From contig JAJJXM010000029.1 of the NCBI GenBank assembly GCA_024516155.1, positions 558,001 through 622,000 of the forward strand: DNA of 64,000 nt, written 5' to 3'. This document shows positions 39,168 through 51,172 of this stretch, piece after piece. The DNA is from Pyronema omphalodes. Its lineage: Eukaryota; Ascomycota; Pezizomycetes; Pezizales; Pyronemataceae. Position 1 is the stretch's first letter. Each line of letters starts with the position of its first letter. Both the position numbers and the translations under genes were made by a program. The notes under the pieces are model-generated. The model was not told where the DNA came from, ran no database searches, and saw only the letters and a list, made by a program, of their open reading frames with translations.

Positions 39168-41104
39168 CTTTTGGTCCCACAACAAATAATATTTTCTGCG
39201 TCAGATGTACATTCTTCCTCCTCAGGTGACGCAACCCTAGAGGACCTTAAGAAATCCGACTCCTCATCATTTTGCTCAATCTCCCAAATCCTGGGCTAAG
39301 CATCTTCCATCATCTCATCCTCATCCTGCCGCACGGCTGCGGTCTTTATCTTTTTTGTTTCCTTGGGCTTCTCCTGCCCTGTATTTCCATCATCATCATC
39401 GTCTCTCTTCCTCTTGCCTGAGGAAGCAACCTTTCCTTCTCCGGAGAGCTCTGTTCCTCCAACTGTCTTTTTAGCGTAACAATCAAACATTTTGTGCCCA
39501 GATCGTCCGCATCTCCAACAGTCAGCCTTATCCTTTTTATGTTTGTCGATTTCGCTCTGAGGAACATTGTTCAGAGCCTCCCTTCCCGATGCAAAAATGG
39601 ACTTCTTGTCCTTCTTTCCAGAGAAACCCTTTTTCTCCTTCTTGTCCTTGAATTTATCTTTGTGCTGCACCTCCTTGGGGCGCACAGTTTCCTTATGTTT
39701 TCCTTTATCTTTATGGCGGTCCTCCCGCACTTCCAAAGTCTTTTTCTTATGACCCTTCAATTCCTCTTCCAAATGTTCCACAACATGAGCAGCTTCCTTA
39801 ACTGCATCAATCATTCCTTCATCATCAGTTGGGATTCCCCCAAATCTTTGGTATACCATTTTCTTAATAGCAGGCGTCATAGCCTCCCAAATGACATTCC
39901 TATACATCGGACCGATTACTCCCACACGCATATTTAGGTCCTCTAACTTCGTAATATAGTCGTCAATATCTCCATCATACTGGAGTTCCGTAATCCTCTT
40001 AACGTCCTTCTGGGCTTCCCGCTTATCCTCAAACCTAGTTTCAATAGAGCTTGAGAAGGCTTGCCATGTATCCTTAAGTCCTTGTCTTTGAATCGATTTT
40101 CGCCGTTCCTGGTGCCAACTTAACGCCTTGTGCGTAAGTAAGCTTCCAACCCATTTAACCTGATCGTCCTCATCCGGAAAGGCCTTGGCATATGTCGCAA
40201 TGTAATCCTGAACCGACATCCACCAAGCCCTGAACAAGTTCTTATCTTTTCCAGAAAAGTATTGAGGAGCCTTCATCTCAGGCATCTTCGGTCTCCTCGG
40301 CTCGTTAACCCCTGATTGTTGCAATTTCGCGACAAGTGACTCCAAGAATGCTTCTGTTGCATTCTTTGATTCCGGTTCCTTTTGTTTGGCCTTTTCTTTG
40401 CGCTCCTGGCGCTTCCTCTCCAAAGCTTTTCTAATATATGAATCATCTGAATCCTCGCTGTCCGTAGGATCAGATGGGGGTGGTGGTGGTGGTGGAAGTC
40501 TTCCTCCAGGTGGTTTGCTGCCCCTACCACCATTTCTGCCATTGTTTGCAGGGGATCCGTCCTCTGATGGAGGCAAGGGGACTTCTGGTGCTTTGCCGAG
40601 TGAGGGAGGTCTGGAAGTCATCTCCTCATGCATAGCCTCGGTTAAAGACTTAGCATCGAAATGCTCCTTCTTTTGGATCTTTGACATAACAAGGTCAATA
40701 ACCTTGTTTACCAACTCCAATTTTTCCTCTTCCCTCTGTTCATAATAGTCCAGTAGGCGCTTCTGATGCATCTCTTCAGCCCTAGACAGAGCTGCGATCC
40801 GCCTATCCCTTTGCCTATCATCCTCCTTCCTAATGGCGTCCTGTGTATTCTTCTCAATTGCCCATTCCTCAATTTCTTTGTTGATTTCGAGTTGTCTCTG
40901 GGCAAAGGCTTCGAGGATGGCATTCGTTGTTTGAATGCCCTGATTGAGCCTTTCAGCAGCCGCTTGGTTGGCTGCTTCTTTAGCCTTTGTGTCTGTGGCA
41001 AGATTGCCAATCGTCCTCCAAACTTGGCCGGCAAAGTCGTTGCTGGCCTGAACGTCAATTCTTTGACAAATCTGCTGATGGCTCGCATCATGCTGCATGC
41101 GCAA
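39168..41104 (-). CDS. gag: G2 gag and following pol start, second copy
   Basis: Gag is 41104-39296, followed by the in-frame TAG and the pol start to 39168. The encoded gag appears identical to 26773-28581, including the LTR-derived first residues and the knuckle CWRCGRSGHKMFDC. It no longer has any pol downstream, because the duplication begins in Msq. Confidence 0.8.
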
Positions 41105-42239
41105 TTATATTAATTGCTCACTTGCATGATGACCCTCGTGTCAGATTAATCCTTGACATTCCTCGCCGTGCTACCACACCTTCCAATCAGGTATTGGGGT
41201 TAAGCGCCCAGTGAAGGGTTACTCCACTTGAGCGCATAATGCGATGACTCCTCTGATAATAACATGTGAGTCATATATCTTATGAGTCGTCTTGATCATA
41301 GATCTCCCTAGAGAATCTCCATTGCGAGTGGAGGAATCTGACATCATAAGGCAGACTATGCCTTACCGGAGCGCACTGCCCCGTCACATTCCTGTGTGAT
41401 GTCATAACTGCCCCACCTGCGCATACTTGCGCGCAGCGACACCCTGGTGTGTACGCAAACGCCGTCTTATCTTACAGTTGGTAGTCATTGGCCTAAGGTC
41501 GCGTCATATCATTTCCATCCAACAGTTTCCCTGAGTGGTGTTCCTTGCTGCAGAACGTCGTCTCATGCTAACGCAATCTTGACCCTTGTTCTGAGCTCCA
41601 CTCCTGTTGGCTGACTAGACTCTGCCTTCTTCCTTGGCCGACTATCCGTCCAACTCAGACCTCGGATGATCCTATTCGCCTGCCTTGCATGCTCCTGAGA
41701 ATTCCCTTCTCTTGCAAGCCCTCTGGTAGCCGTGCTTGGTGGAACACATCCTCAAGTATAAGGAGGTGTTCCTTCGCCGTCGTCTTCTGTTCTCCATCAG
41801 GGTCGTCTGTAGTTTTCTCATGGGTAAGTCGACACCCATGAGGTGAGTTGATACTCGTCCCCATCCATCTTTGATCCTCCCAAACTGACAGTGAGTACTA
41901 GGTAGCGACGCCTCGGGCCGGGATCCTCGTGAGGTCCTTTCGGAAAGTCACGAATCACGTGACGTGGCTAGCTGGAGCTCCTCAGGGGGTTCCGGCCCGG
42001 GAATACTAACCTTATTATTCATTCTCCTGTCGAGTTTGCCATGTTCTCTAAATGTTATACATGTTACCTATTCTATACTCACACAATATAGGGTGTGACA
42101 GTCTGACTGCATCATGCATGAACTCTTGTGATAATGACGCATGAGTCATTTATTGGATGAGTCGCGCCATCATAGATCTCCCTTGAGAATCTTGATTGCA
42201 AGTAGAGGTTACTGACATCATAAGGGGATGCGCACACCA
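41063..42239 (-). repeat. G2 5' LTR and G1-type LTR flank, second copy
   Basis: Copy of 28540-29716, with the LTR start at 42100 (TGTCACACCC, minus) and the GTCTG flank after it. One substitution at 41512. Confidence 0.75.
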
Positions 42240-42896
42240 CACAGCAACCGCTGACCCCCCCCCCTGCATTTTCGACAACAACAACAATTTCCCCGATTTT
42301 CAAATCGGTAATCGATTTCTTACCTCGGAATTACCCCGAATCTCGATTTTCGGAACCCAGCTACCGTTTACCGTTGACATTCAGCGGAAAAACGCGATTC
42401 TGGGACCTCCGGCCCGGATTCCGGGCACTTTCATCAACGCCGCTCCACCACCCGCCCTCCAATCATCAAACCGACCTTATTTTCGGTTTCGGCATACCGA
42501 AATCCCCCCCCCCCCCCCCCAAATCCCCCCCCCCACCAGCAGCACTGGTTGTGGTGATACCCCAAATTTCCCCCCTTTTGGACCCCTTTCCTCGCGAGAA
42601 ATTTTCGTGCTCGCTTAGCAAGAGCCTCCTCACGTGACTCCTCGCCATCGCTTACCGTACCACCGGTTAAGCGATGGACGCTAACGCACCCATCCCTGCC
42701 ACGCCCTCGCGTATGCAGGTACCCGAGAATATTTTTAGCCCCGACGAGCTTTCCCGGATCAACGCCCCGCACGCTGGCTCCTCCGCCATCGCGACCTCTA
42801 AGAAATCAACGACCGTCACCGGAAAAATCATCAAACGCTCCACCAAAAAATCCGACTCTAGAATTGACCTCGACCTCCTCCGCAAAAATGCCACCC
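42240..42896 (+). mobile_element. LINE C1 5' part, duplicate copy
   Basis: Copy of 29717-30373, including the ORF1 start at 42674. The C runs differ (C10 and C17 here; C9 and C18 in the first unit). It ends in AAAAATGCCACCC like the original. Confidence 0.85.
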
Positions 42897-43069
42897 ATTT
42901 ATTTATTTATTTATTTATTCATACACGCATCCAACATTAAGGTTATGGCGGAATCTACAAATTAAATACAATGTTAAGAACCTGGGGGTGATGCCAGGTC
43001 CCCACTGGGTAAGCCCCAGAGCTGTCAATGTGGGTGGGAGTGTATATCAGAATCCGTATCCACGGTTAC
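42897..43069 (-). mobile_element. AAAT-tailed 3' end, duplicate copy
   Basis: Copy of 30374-30546. Confidence 0.65.
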
Positions 43070-43754
43070 TGACGACAGGCAGCGCGGGGGTTTCGGCGGC
43101 GAGGAGGGCGGCGGCGGGTTAGGTAAGGCTGGTAAGTTGGGAATGGGCAAGGGTTTTTGGGCTGGGAAATCACAGGTGGGTTTTGGAGAGATGGGATATC
43201 ACAAGGGAACTTTTGTAGATAGGATTGTGGTAAATAGAAACTTGATTGCGTGAAGAAATAAACTACATACAAATTTCCTCCTCTTATACTTGCTCCTTCA
43301 TGACTCGTGACTCAGCATTCTCCGCCTGCCGAGAATGCTCTCAATGCTAACCGCCGTGATAACTACATACATGACCAACATTCCCCACCATTTGCCAACC
43401 GCCGTAATTCCAAATAAGAAAACAAGGGAACAATACATACCAAAGATAACTAACCGCCGTAATTCCAAATAATACTAACAAAGAAAGAGTACATACCAAA
43501 AGAGATAACTACCTGGCTAACCGTCGTGATTCCAAAGAACAAAGAAAGAGTACATACCAAAAAGAGATAACTACCTGGCTAACCGCCGTGATTCCAAATA
43601 ACAAAGAAAGAGTACATACCAAAAGAGATAAGTAAAAGATTCCAACATTTTCCTAGCCGCCGTGATACCTAAAAGAAACTCAAATAATAAATAACTCCTA
43701 ACATATGAAAATCCCCGGCAAGGGGCCCAGCCCCTTGCCCTAACCCTATCCCTA

Positions 43755-44444
43755 TCACTTCATGATGGCGTAGCAGGTTGCTAGGGTGATGGCGACCACC
43801 CCTAGCCCTGCGGTGGTGACGGCGGAGGCCAGGAGCATGTCACGGGAGCGTTGTGACATAAGCCCCCCCCTCCAGGCCGAGACTCCGGCGAGGCCGTAGG
43901 CAGTCCTCAACGCGGGCCTCCGGATGGGGGACCGTCCCCGATACTGCCTTCCCCGACGTCGGCGACGTACGACGTCCTGGGTGATGTCCTCGAGGACATA
44001 AGGCGGTATTTGCTCTTGTTGGTGTCCTAAGGGGGGCGCCGTTATTTGTTCTTGTTGCTGCCCTAAGGAGAACGGGGGTATTTGATCTTGTTGGTGCCCT
44101 GAGGCGGGGGGCTCCGGGGGATCCGAACAAGGGGCGGGTGTCAGGTCGTTGGTTGGTCGGCAGTCGACGGTGGGGAGATGCTGTTCCGGCTCCGCGGTCT
44201 GATAGGAAGACAGGTTGATTGCCACCCTCTCGTGGTCCGAGGGTCCCGTCATCATGATCACTGGGAGTTGGTGTCGGATCGTATGAATGGTGGGGTCCTC
44301 CGATTCCAGTTCGTGGGGACGGGGTGGTTCGTTTTCCTGATTTTCCGTAGGGACGGGAGGTTCCTTTCCTGTCCCGGGCTCGTCCTTGCAGGGTGGTATC
44401 GTTGCCTGGGTCTCCGTGGGGGTTTCCATCCCCTGATGCCGCAC
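43755..44444 (-). CDS. G3 ORF4, second copy
   Basis: Identical by eye to 31232-31921: three 13-residue repeats, arginine-rich stretch and C-terminal hydrophobic segment. Confidence 0.55.
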   Translation of the reverse strand: MRHQGMETPTETQATIPPCKDEPGTGKEPPVPTENQENEPPRPHELESEDPTIHTIRHQLPVIMMTGPSDHERVAINLSSYQTAEPEQHLPTVDCRPTNDLTPAPCSDPPEPPASGHQQDQIPPFSLGQQQEQITAPPLGHQQEQIPPYVLEDITQDVVRRRRRGRQYRGRSPIRRPALRTAYGLAGVSAWRGGLMSQRSRDMLLASAVTTAGLGVVAITLATCYAIMK

Positions 44445-44821
44445 CTCTGGTCGTGTCCGTCTTTGTTGACCAGGAATTTACACACGTTGCAGAGTCTCTT
44501 TCCTTTCTGCCATGCCTTGCAGGCCCTTTGCAGGTCCATCCTTCGGTGTCGGATCACCCATTCTAACTCGGGGTCATGTAGCTGCCCGCAGCTACAAGAT
44601 TTTTTTATGCGTGCCGCAATTGCTTGCGCCACCGCTGGGAAATGATTGTTGTTTAGTTTCGATTGGAGGTGAATGGAGCAGGAGTCATTGTTGCAGAACG
44701 ACCAGTGTAGTTCTGCGTGCGGGATCGTGGGGTGGGGGGATTTCTTTTCTGCCGGGGGAGTAGGGGTTCGGTACCAGCCCAAAGAGGACGGGGTGTCCTC
44801 GGAGTTCGTTCTATCGTCCAT
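44258..44821 (-). CDS. G3 ORF3, second copy
   Basis: Identical by eye to 31735-32298, with the same TAATG overlap with the pol stop. Confidence 0.6.
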   Translation of the reverse strand: MDDRTNSEDTPSSLGWYRTPTPPAEKKSPHPTIPHAELHWSFCNNDSCSIHLQSKLNNNHFPAVAQAIAARIKKSCSCGQLHDPELEWVIRHRRMDLQRACKAWQKGKRLCNVCKFLVNKDGHDQRCGIRGWKPPRRPRQRYHPARTSPGQERNLPSLRKIRKTNHPVPTNWNRRTPPFIRSDTNSQ

Positions 44822-46088
44822 TACAGCTGTGGGGCAGGTTTATTAGGGTACTTGCGGTGGAATTGGGTGATGGCGTCGGGGGAGTTTTGGAAATTGTCGG
44901 CGGGGTACCAGGTCGTATCGGGGTCGTGGAAACCAGTCCACTTAACTCGATATTGTATCTGACCCCGGTGGCGTCGAGAATCCACTATCTCCTCAACTTC
45001 CCACTCTTCCTCGTTGTCGAGGACAATCGGTAGCGGGGGGGGGCTGAATATGTCCTGGGATGGTGGTTGAAGTAGGTTGAGACGGTTCTAGAAGGGAGAT
45101 GTGAAATACTGGATGGATCTTTGCGTTTGGGGGGAGGTCCAGCTTATAAGCTCGCGACCCTACCTTAGACAAGATAGTGTAGGGGCCCAATAGCTTGTAA
45201 TCGAGCTTGTTGGAGGGTCGGGTGGTTTTCACATTCTTCCTCTTCAGCCAGACCCGATCTCCCACTCGAAGGACCGGATCGGGGTGTCGATGCCGGTTCG
45301 CCTGTTCTGCATGAGCAGTCTGGGCATAGTGGACCTCTGCCCTCAGAATCCTTGTGAAGTCGGTTGAGGGCGCCAACATATTTGGAGACCTCGGGGTTTC
45401 CTTCCGCGACTTCACCCAGCGGCTGGGAAAAACGGGGATGATATCCGTAATTTGCGAAGAAGGGGGACACCTTGGTCGTTCCTGAGCGGGAGTTGTTGTA
45501 GCAGAACTCCGCCATAGGAAGGAGTTGGTTCCAATTGTCCTGTTGATAGTTACAATACGCCCTGAGGTATTGTTCGAGGATCGCATTGACCCTCTCTGTC
45601 TGTCCATCGGACTCTGGGTGAAACGCCGTACTCAGGTTCCTCGTGGTTCCCATTGCCTCCATAACCCTCTTCCAGAACTGAGAGGTGAATAGGGACCCCC
45701 GATCCGAGATGATGCTGCTGGGGAGTCTGTGGGCCCGTACCACATGTGTGAGAAACCCGTCCGCAAGTGCCCTGGGTCCCATAGTGTCTTTACATGCTAC
45801 GAAGTGCGCTATCTTCGTCAAGCGGTCCACAATCACCCATATCGTATTCATTCCCCCATCTTCCGGAAGACATGTGATAAAATCCATGGAGATGGATTCC
45901 CATGGTCTTTCTGGAATCTGTAACGGTCGTAACAGGCCGAAGGGGGCGTGCTTAATGGGCTTGATACGTTTACAGGTATCACAGTAGTCGACATATCGAG
46001 TCACATACTGTCGTTGTTGTGGCCAATAAAAATTCCGGCTGACCAACTCCAAGGTCCTTGCCCTTCCCGGATGCCCCGCGGCTTGGGG
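44821..46088 (-). pseudogene. G3 integrase and chromodomain, second copy
   Basis: Copy of 32298-33565 with the same two frameshifts (near 45349 and at the G9 run near 45034). Confidence 0.85.
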
Positions 46089-48073
46089 ACACCACACGGC
46101 AACGGCGACCCCCCCCCCTGCATTCTCAACAACGAGCACCGAAACCCCCGGTTTTCTCATCGGATTCGGATTCGCAGCACTCTGTTACGTTATTCTCTGA
46201 ATTTTCAGGGAATTCTACGTTGTTTTTGTTGACTTTTGTCGCAAAATCAGAGTTTTCACGAGTTTTGGCTTACCCCACCTCACGAAATGTCGCCAAAACA
46301 ACGACAGAACAACGCCCGACGATCGAAACGGTCCGAAAACGCGTACAATGTTCTAGCCGACCTTCCTCATGATGGATCTACTCCTACTCTGGATGGAGGA
46401 GATGGAAAAGTTGATGAAGTTGATGGAAACTTCGCTGGAAAGCCCATCCAGAGCGTGGTCTTGGCACGATCACCAGTTCCTTCGGCTTCAACATCCCAGC
46501 AACAGGCGACAACTGAACACAGCCGGTTTAGTAACTACCGTCGCATAATGGTATCTGCAATTAATGAGGCAGTCGCAGTTGACGACAACTATGCCACCCT
46601 AGATCAACTGTTTATAGACAACTACGCCGAATTCACTGGAGCCAGCTTCCTGGGGATACAACAGATCCACCAGGACACACAGCGTCGCTTCAATACCCTC
46701 GATGACACCATACGCAACAACAGCGATGAGATGCGCCACAGATTCGACGTCATGATGACGAAATTCAACATTCTGACCGGCGAAAACACGAAGCTGCGCG
46801 CAGCATACGACTCTACAACGGGCAGAAACAGCAGCTCTCAAGGCTGCTGTGGACGCCCTGACGAAGAAAATCGACGAACAGCAACAAGTCATTTCGGCGC
46901 CCCCCTCACCGAACCTCACGGCCTCTTCCTCAGCGATGGAAGAGATGACTATGCAACTGTCCGTCGTCCAACATGACATTCAGGATGTCCTGGACGCTGT
47001 TCGCAACCCTCCTGGCAAGAGAAAGCGAAGGGGAAGCGACCAGAACACCGAACCCACCTCACCGACAAACAGAAGACCGGTGAACCACAAACCGAGAGCG
47101 GCATCACCGGTGCGAAGCCTGATGCACTCGAAACATGCGACTACCGCCGCCCAGGACAAGCTTGATGCCCTCAAGCCTATGTCCCCCCTACCTCTCCTCG
47201 CGATCACGTCGACCGAAGCGACACCGGAACCTCACCCTGACAGTCCATCTGCTCAGGACACACCTCTACCCGACGCCCCAAGCACTGCCCCTGCTGAGAC
47301 CGACGGATGGAAGACTGTGGAGGCAAAGGCTACACAGAGGAAGAAGCAGAAAGCGAAGGAGACGACACCTACGGCAGCGACACCCAGCAAGACCCCTACA
47401 ACAAAGAATGGTGGCCGGGGAAAGAATACCCACCAACCCAGAACGACAACCTCCTCTGCAAAGAAGACTTGGGCAGAAGTCGTCAAGAGTGAAGGCATCA
47501 ACGTCCAGATTGTGCTTGGGAATGGCAATCTTGGACTGACAACACCACCGACAAGAAGGGGAGAGAGGCGAGGGGGAGCAGTGAGAAGGCTGAGGAAGAA
47601 GGAAGGAGAAGGGGAGAGAGGGGAGGGGAAGAGGGGCAGGGCGGGCCCGGGTGTCTCAAAGGGCAAAGAGTCAGGAGACACCGGTGGAGGAGGTGAGAGA
47701 GGAGAGGAGAGTGGGGGCACGGGTGGCCCGGCGGCTGTTTAACTTTGCTTTGGTTTCGTTTTTGCTTTGTGGAGGAAATAAAGGAGGAAAAATGGTTAAA
47801 AATGGGAGGGGAAGGGAGGAGGAAAGGGAGGAGCCCGGCGAGGCGGCCTCTGTGCAAGCAGGGCACTGGAACAGCAGACGCGCTTGGACAAGAAACCCCC
47901 GTAGTAACAGTGGGGACAGACCCCACAACCACAACGATCAAGAGGAGGAGACTGGTAGAGGTGGAGACTGGGTTTTTGCTTTTACATTTCTTTCTTCTTC
48001 TCTTTTGTATTTATCTGTCCCTTGTCATAACCTTCGGGTTGCAAACAAGTAATGAGAGAACAAACAAACAAAC
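46089..48073 (+). mobile_element. Msq copy 7 (duplicate of copy 3)
   Basis: Copy of 33566-35550, including the hairpin at 48029-48040 and the tail. Confidence 0.8.
46287..47742 (+). pseudogene. Msq copy 7 protein gene, frameshifted at a different place
   Basis: An extra A in CTCTACAACGGGCAG (about 46818) shifts the frame within the coiled coil; the correct frame is open again from about 46849 to 47742. The 3' half lacks the extra T of copy 3. So the two duplicates have each acquired their own single-base lesion. Confidence 0.8.
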
Positions 48074-48275
48074 AGCGAGGTTTCCATCAACTTCATCAAC
48101 TTTTCCATCTCTTTCATCAATTGTAGGATTAGATCCATCATGAGGAAGGCCGGCTAGAACATTGTACGCGTTTTCGGACCGTTTCGATCGTCGGGCGTTG
48201 TTCTGTCGTTGTTTTGGCGACATTTCGTGAGGTGGGGTAAGCCAAAACTCGTGAAAACTCTGATTTTGCGACGAA
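48074..48275 (-). mobile_element. Inverted Msq fragment, second copy
   Basis: Copy of 35551-35752. Confidence 0.8.
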
Positions 48276-50131
48276 ATCCCGGATGAATCGACGGTAGAAA
48301 TTGGCGAACCCCAGGAAACGCTGGACTCCCTTCACATTTACCGGTTCCTTCCATTCCTTAACCGCCCTAATATTCTCGGGGTCCATCTGCAACCCCGTGG
48401 GGGAGATGATGTATCCCAGGTATTCCGTCTTTTTTGTGTGGAATTCACATTTCGAGGGTTTCAGGGTCAGTCCTACGTCCCTTAACCTTTCCAGGACCAT
48501 GCGTACGTGTCTCCGATGGTCCGCCAGATTATCCGAGTAAATCAATATGTCGTCGAGATAGGCGATGCAAAAGATGTCGAGGTAATCACTTAAGACTTTG
48601 TTCATCCATCGTTGAAACGAAGCTGGAGCATCTGTCAAACCAAATGGCATCACCAAATACTCGTATAGACCGTACTTGGTACGGAACACAGTTTTCCATT
48701 CCTCTCCTGTGGCTATTCGGAGGTTATGGTATGCATCTCGCACATCTAATTTGGTATAGATCTTGGCGTTGGAAAGTCTATCCAACGCTTCCCCTATCAG
48801 CAGGAGTGGGGTGCGATCCTTGATTGTGATTTCGTTGAGTCGTCGGTAGTCGACGCATAACCGTAAGGTACCATCCTTTTTCTTAACGAAACGGATTGGG
48901 GCTCCCGCTGGAGACGTCGACCGTCGGACCCAACCCCTTCTTTCATTCTCTTCCAAGTAATCCCTCAGTACTCGCAGGCGTTCCTCATCGAGGGCTCGCA
49001 AGGGTTCGAACGGCGGAACCTTTCCGTCCATCAAGGGGATCCGGTGGTCATGATGTCGGTGCGGAGGTAACCCTACCGCCTCTTTTTCCCTGAATACGGA
49101 GAGGTAATCTGCATATTCCGGTGGTATTATTTCTTCCAGGGAGTCAGGGTTGTTCTTCCCCGCTCGGATTATGGTACTCGCGAGTTCCAATTCCCCGGAA
49201 GTGGCAATTGATTGGCCGGGAGCGGTTTCCCAGTTCCCCGGTTCTTCCTGGTTGGTTGGCGCAGTAGCGATTGATTTGGCGGGAGCGTTTTCCCAGTTCC
49301 CCGGTTCCTTCTGGTTGGCTGGCGCTTGCGGGGGTTGCCGCGAAGCGCACTGAGGCGAGTCGGGATCGACCTCGGTGGATTCCGCGCGCCTAGATCCCTG
49401 TATGCTTTCCATATCCTCGTCCTCCGACTCTTCCACTTCTTCTCCTTCTTCATCCTCTTCTATACTTTCTCCCCAGATCTCTTGGATGCGAAGCTCATCT
49501 TCCTCATCCGTCTGGAGCATCTCTTTCGGCCCTTCCATACCATAGGCGTGCTCCGCTTCCTCATGTATCCGTTGATTTTATTCTTTTTCTGCCCCCCGTT
49601 CCGACACGGTCGTGGCATGGGGCGAGGTAGGAAGGCAGTTCTTTCCGCATTTCTCGGAGTTGAAGACAATCCTTCCCTCCTTCCAGTCGATGCTGGGATT
49701 GTGTTTCCGCAACCAAGGCAGTCCCAGGATAATGGGTGCGTTGCCAATGGTAATACAGTGGAGCCTAATATCTTCCCTATGGTCGTTGATCACCGTGGTC
49801 ACCATGGCATCGTGGGTTACTGGGCCCCCATCCAATTCCCGTCCGTCTATAGCGAGAACCTTTCGTGGGGTTAATTTTTTTGCGCAGGGCAATCCCTGCT
49901 GTCTCACATATTTCCGATTTATAAAATTCTCCGTGGCCCCGCAGTCGATCATGGCCGTTGTGTGGTATTCTTTCTTATTTCGTCCGATTAATTTTACTCG
50001 CAGGATAATCTTTTCGTTTCTTCCGTATGGTCCTACACTTGAGATTCTATCCGCCGGTCCTGCCGTGGTTGAACTGGTGGGCGACAGTTGCCCCAGGAAT
50101 CCACCTTTTCCTTTTATTCCTGGGGACTCTC
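48276..50131 (-). pseudogene. G3 protease and reverse transcriptase, second copy
   Basis: Copy of 35753-37608 with the same UAA (49578-49580). Two base differences, at 48320 and 49795; the first changes GVQSF to GVQRF in the reverse transcriptase, the second M to T in the protease. Confidence 0.85.
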
Positions 50132-50138
50132 TTTTCCC
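50091..50138 (-). promoter_or_regulatory. -1 frameshift signal, second copy
   Basis: Same heptamer (50138-50132), spacer and 10-bp stem (50125-50116 with 50100-50091) as at 37568-37615, unchanged. Confidence 0.8.
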
Positions 50139-51172
50139 GACGTCTCACCGAGTCCCTCTTCCACCAATGTAGTTTCCGCTGCTCTGAATAATTTCTTACT
50201 TGGGCACTTCGCAGCGTAGTGTCCCACCTTCCCACAGTTAAAACATTCGTTATTCCGCTTCCGCCTATTCTCCTCCGTCCTATCCCTTGGTTTCGGTCGA
50301 CGAGTGGAATCTAATTCCATTGGTTCGGGTTCGGAGAGTCGAGAGTCGTGTCCCTGCCCCTTAAGATGGGGGTGGTGATAGAATTGAGGTTCATATCGAG
50401 TCCTCAGTGTTCGGAAATTGAATAGTCGGTTGTCTAACGCTATGGCCTTGTTGGCGAACTCCGTGAGATCCGTTGGTCGTTCGTCAAGGAGTGCCAACTG
50501 TCGTTGGACGTCTGTGTTTAGTCCATCACTGAATTGATCGATGTAGGTCTCGTCATTATATCTTAAATCGGATTTGATCCTTTGAAATTCGGCCCAGTAT
50601 GCAGCGGCGGATCGCGCGCCCTGCCTGATCATCTTGAACTTTCTTCTTGCTACTTCTTTTGAGTCGGCTTCCCCGAAAGCCCTACTGTCAGCAGTCTTAA
50701 AGGCCTCCCAGATCGTGTATACGCTTTTCCCCTCCTTGATGGACGGCTCGATCCATGCCCAAGCGTTACCTCTACAGCGGGAGCTCGCATAGTTCACCTT
50801 TTTCTGTTCGGTGTCGAATCTATTCCCTTCACAATTGAACTTCAGTTCGCATTGCGTCAGGAATGCCCTCAGCTTGGTTCGTTCACCGTAGTACAGCTCC
50901 GGGTCTTCCACCTCGGGGTTACTGTTTGTTGTGGGGCGATGGAGTTGAATGAGGATCTGGTTCAACTGCTCCTGGGTCATCGTGACCGGAGTGACAAGTC
51001 CCAATCCTGCCGGGGTCGCCATTTCCGCAGGGTCGTCGGTAGAGGTATGGGGCAGTTCGGGTGATTCGGGGGTCTGTGGTCGGGATGGTTGTTCGGGGGT
51101 CACTGGGCTTGCCGATCCGGGCGGTTCTTGTTCGATATGTTCTCTGAGCTCTTTTAGCTGAAAGGAAATCCA
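50114..51172 (-). CDS. gag: G3 gag, second copy
   Basis: Copy of 37591-38649. R to L in ILIQRHRP and G to R in KELGEH are the only changes seen. Confidence 0.85.
   Translation of the reverse strand, partial: WISFQLKELREHIEQEPPGSASPVTPEQPSRPQTPESPELPHTSTDDPAEMATPAGLGLVTPVTMTQEQLNQILIQLHRPTTNSNPEVEDPELYYGERTKLRAFLTQCELKFNCEGNRFDTEQKKVNYASSRCRGNAWAWIEPSIKEGKSVYTIWEAFKTADSRAFGEADSKEVARRKFKMIRQGARSAAAYWAEFQRIKSDLRYNDETYIDQFSDGLNTDVQRQLALLDERPTDLTEFANKAIALDNRLFNFRTLRTRYEPQFYHHPHLKGQGHDSRLSEPEPMELDSTRRPKPRDRTEENRRKRNNECFNCGKVGHYAAKCPSKKLFRAAETTLVEEGLGETSGKESPQE

Larger units (their letters stand above)
43070..51172 (-). mobile_element. Gypsy G3, second copy
   Basis: Copy of 30547-38649: LTR 43070-43703, tandem repeats 43349-43673, hairpin 43717-43739, ORF4, ORF3, integrase, Msq 7, reverse transcriptase, protease and gag, with the same breaks. 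Confidence 0.8.
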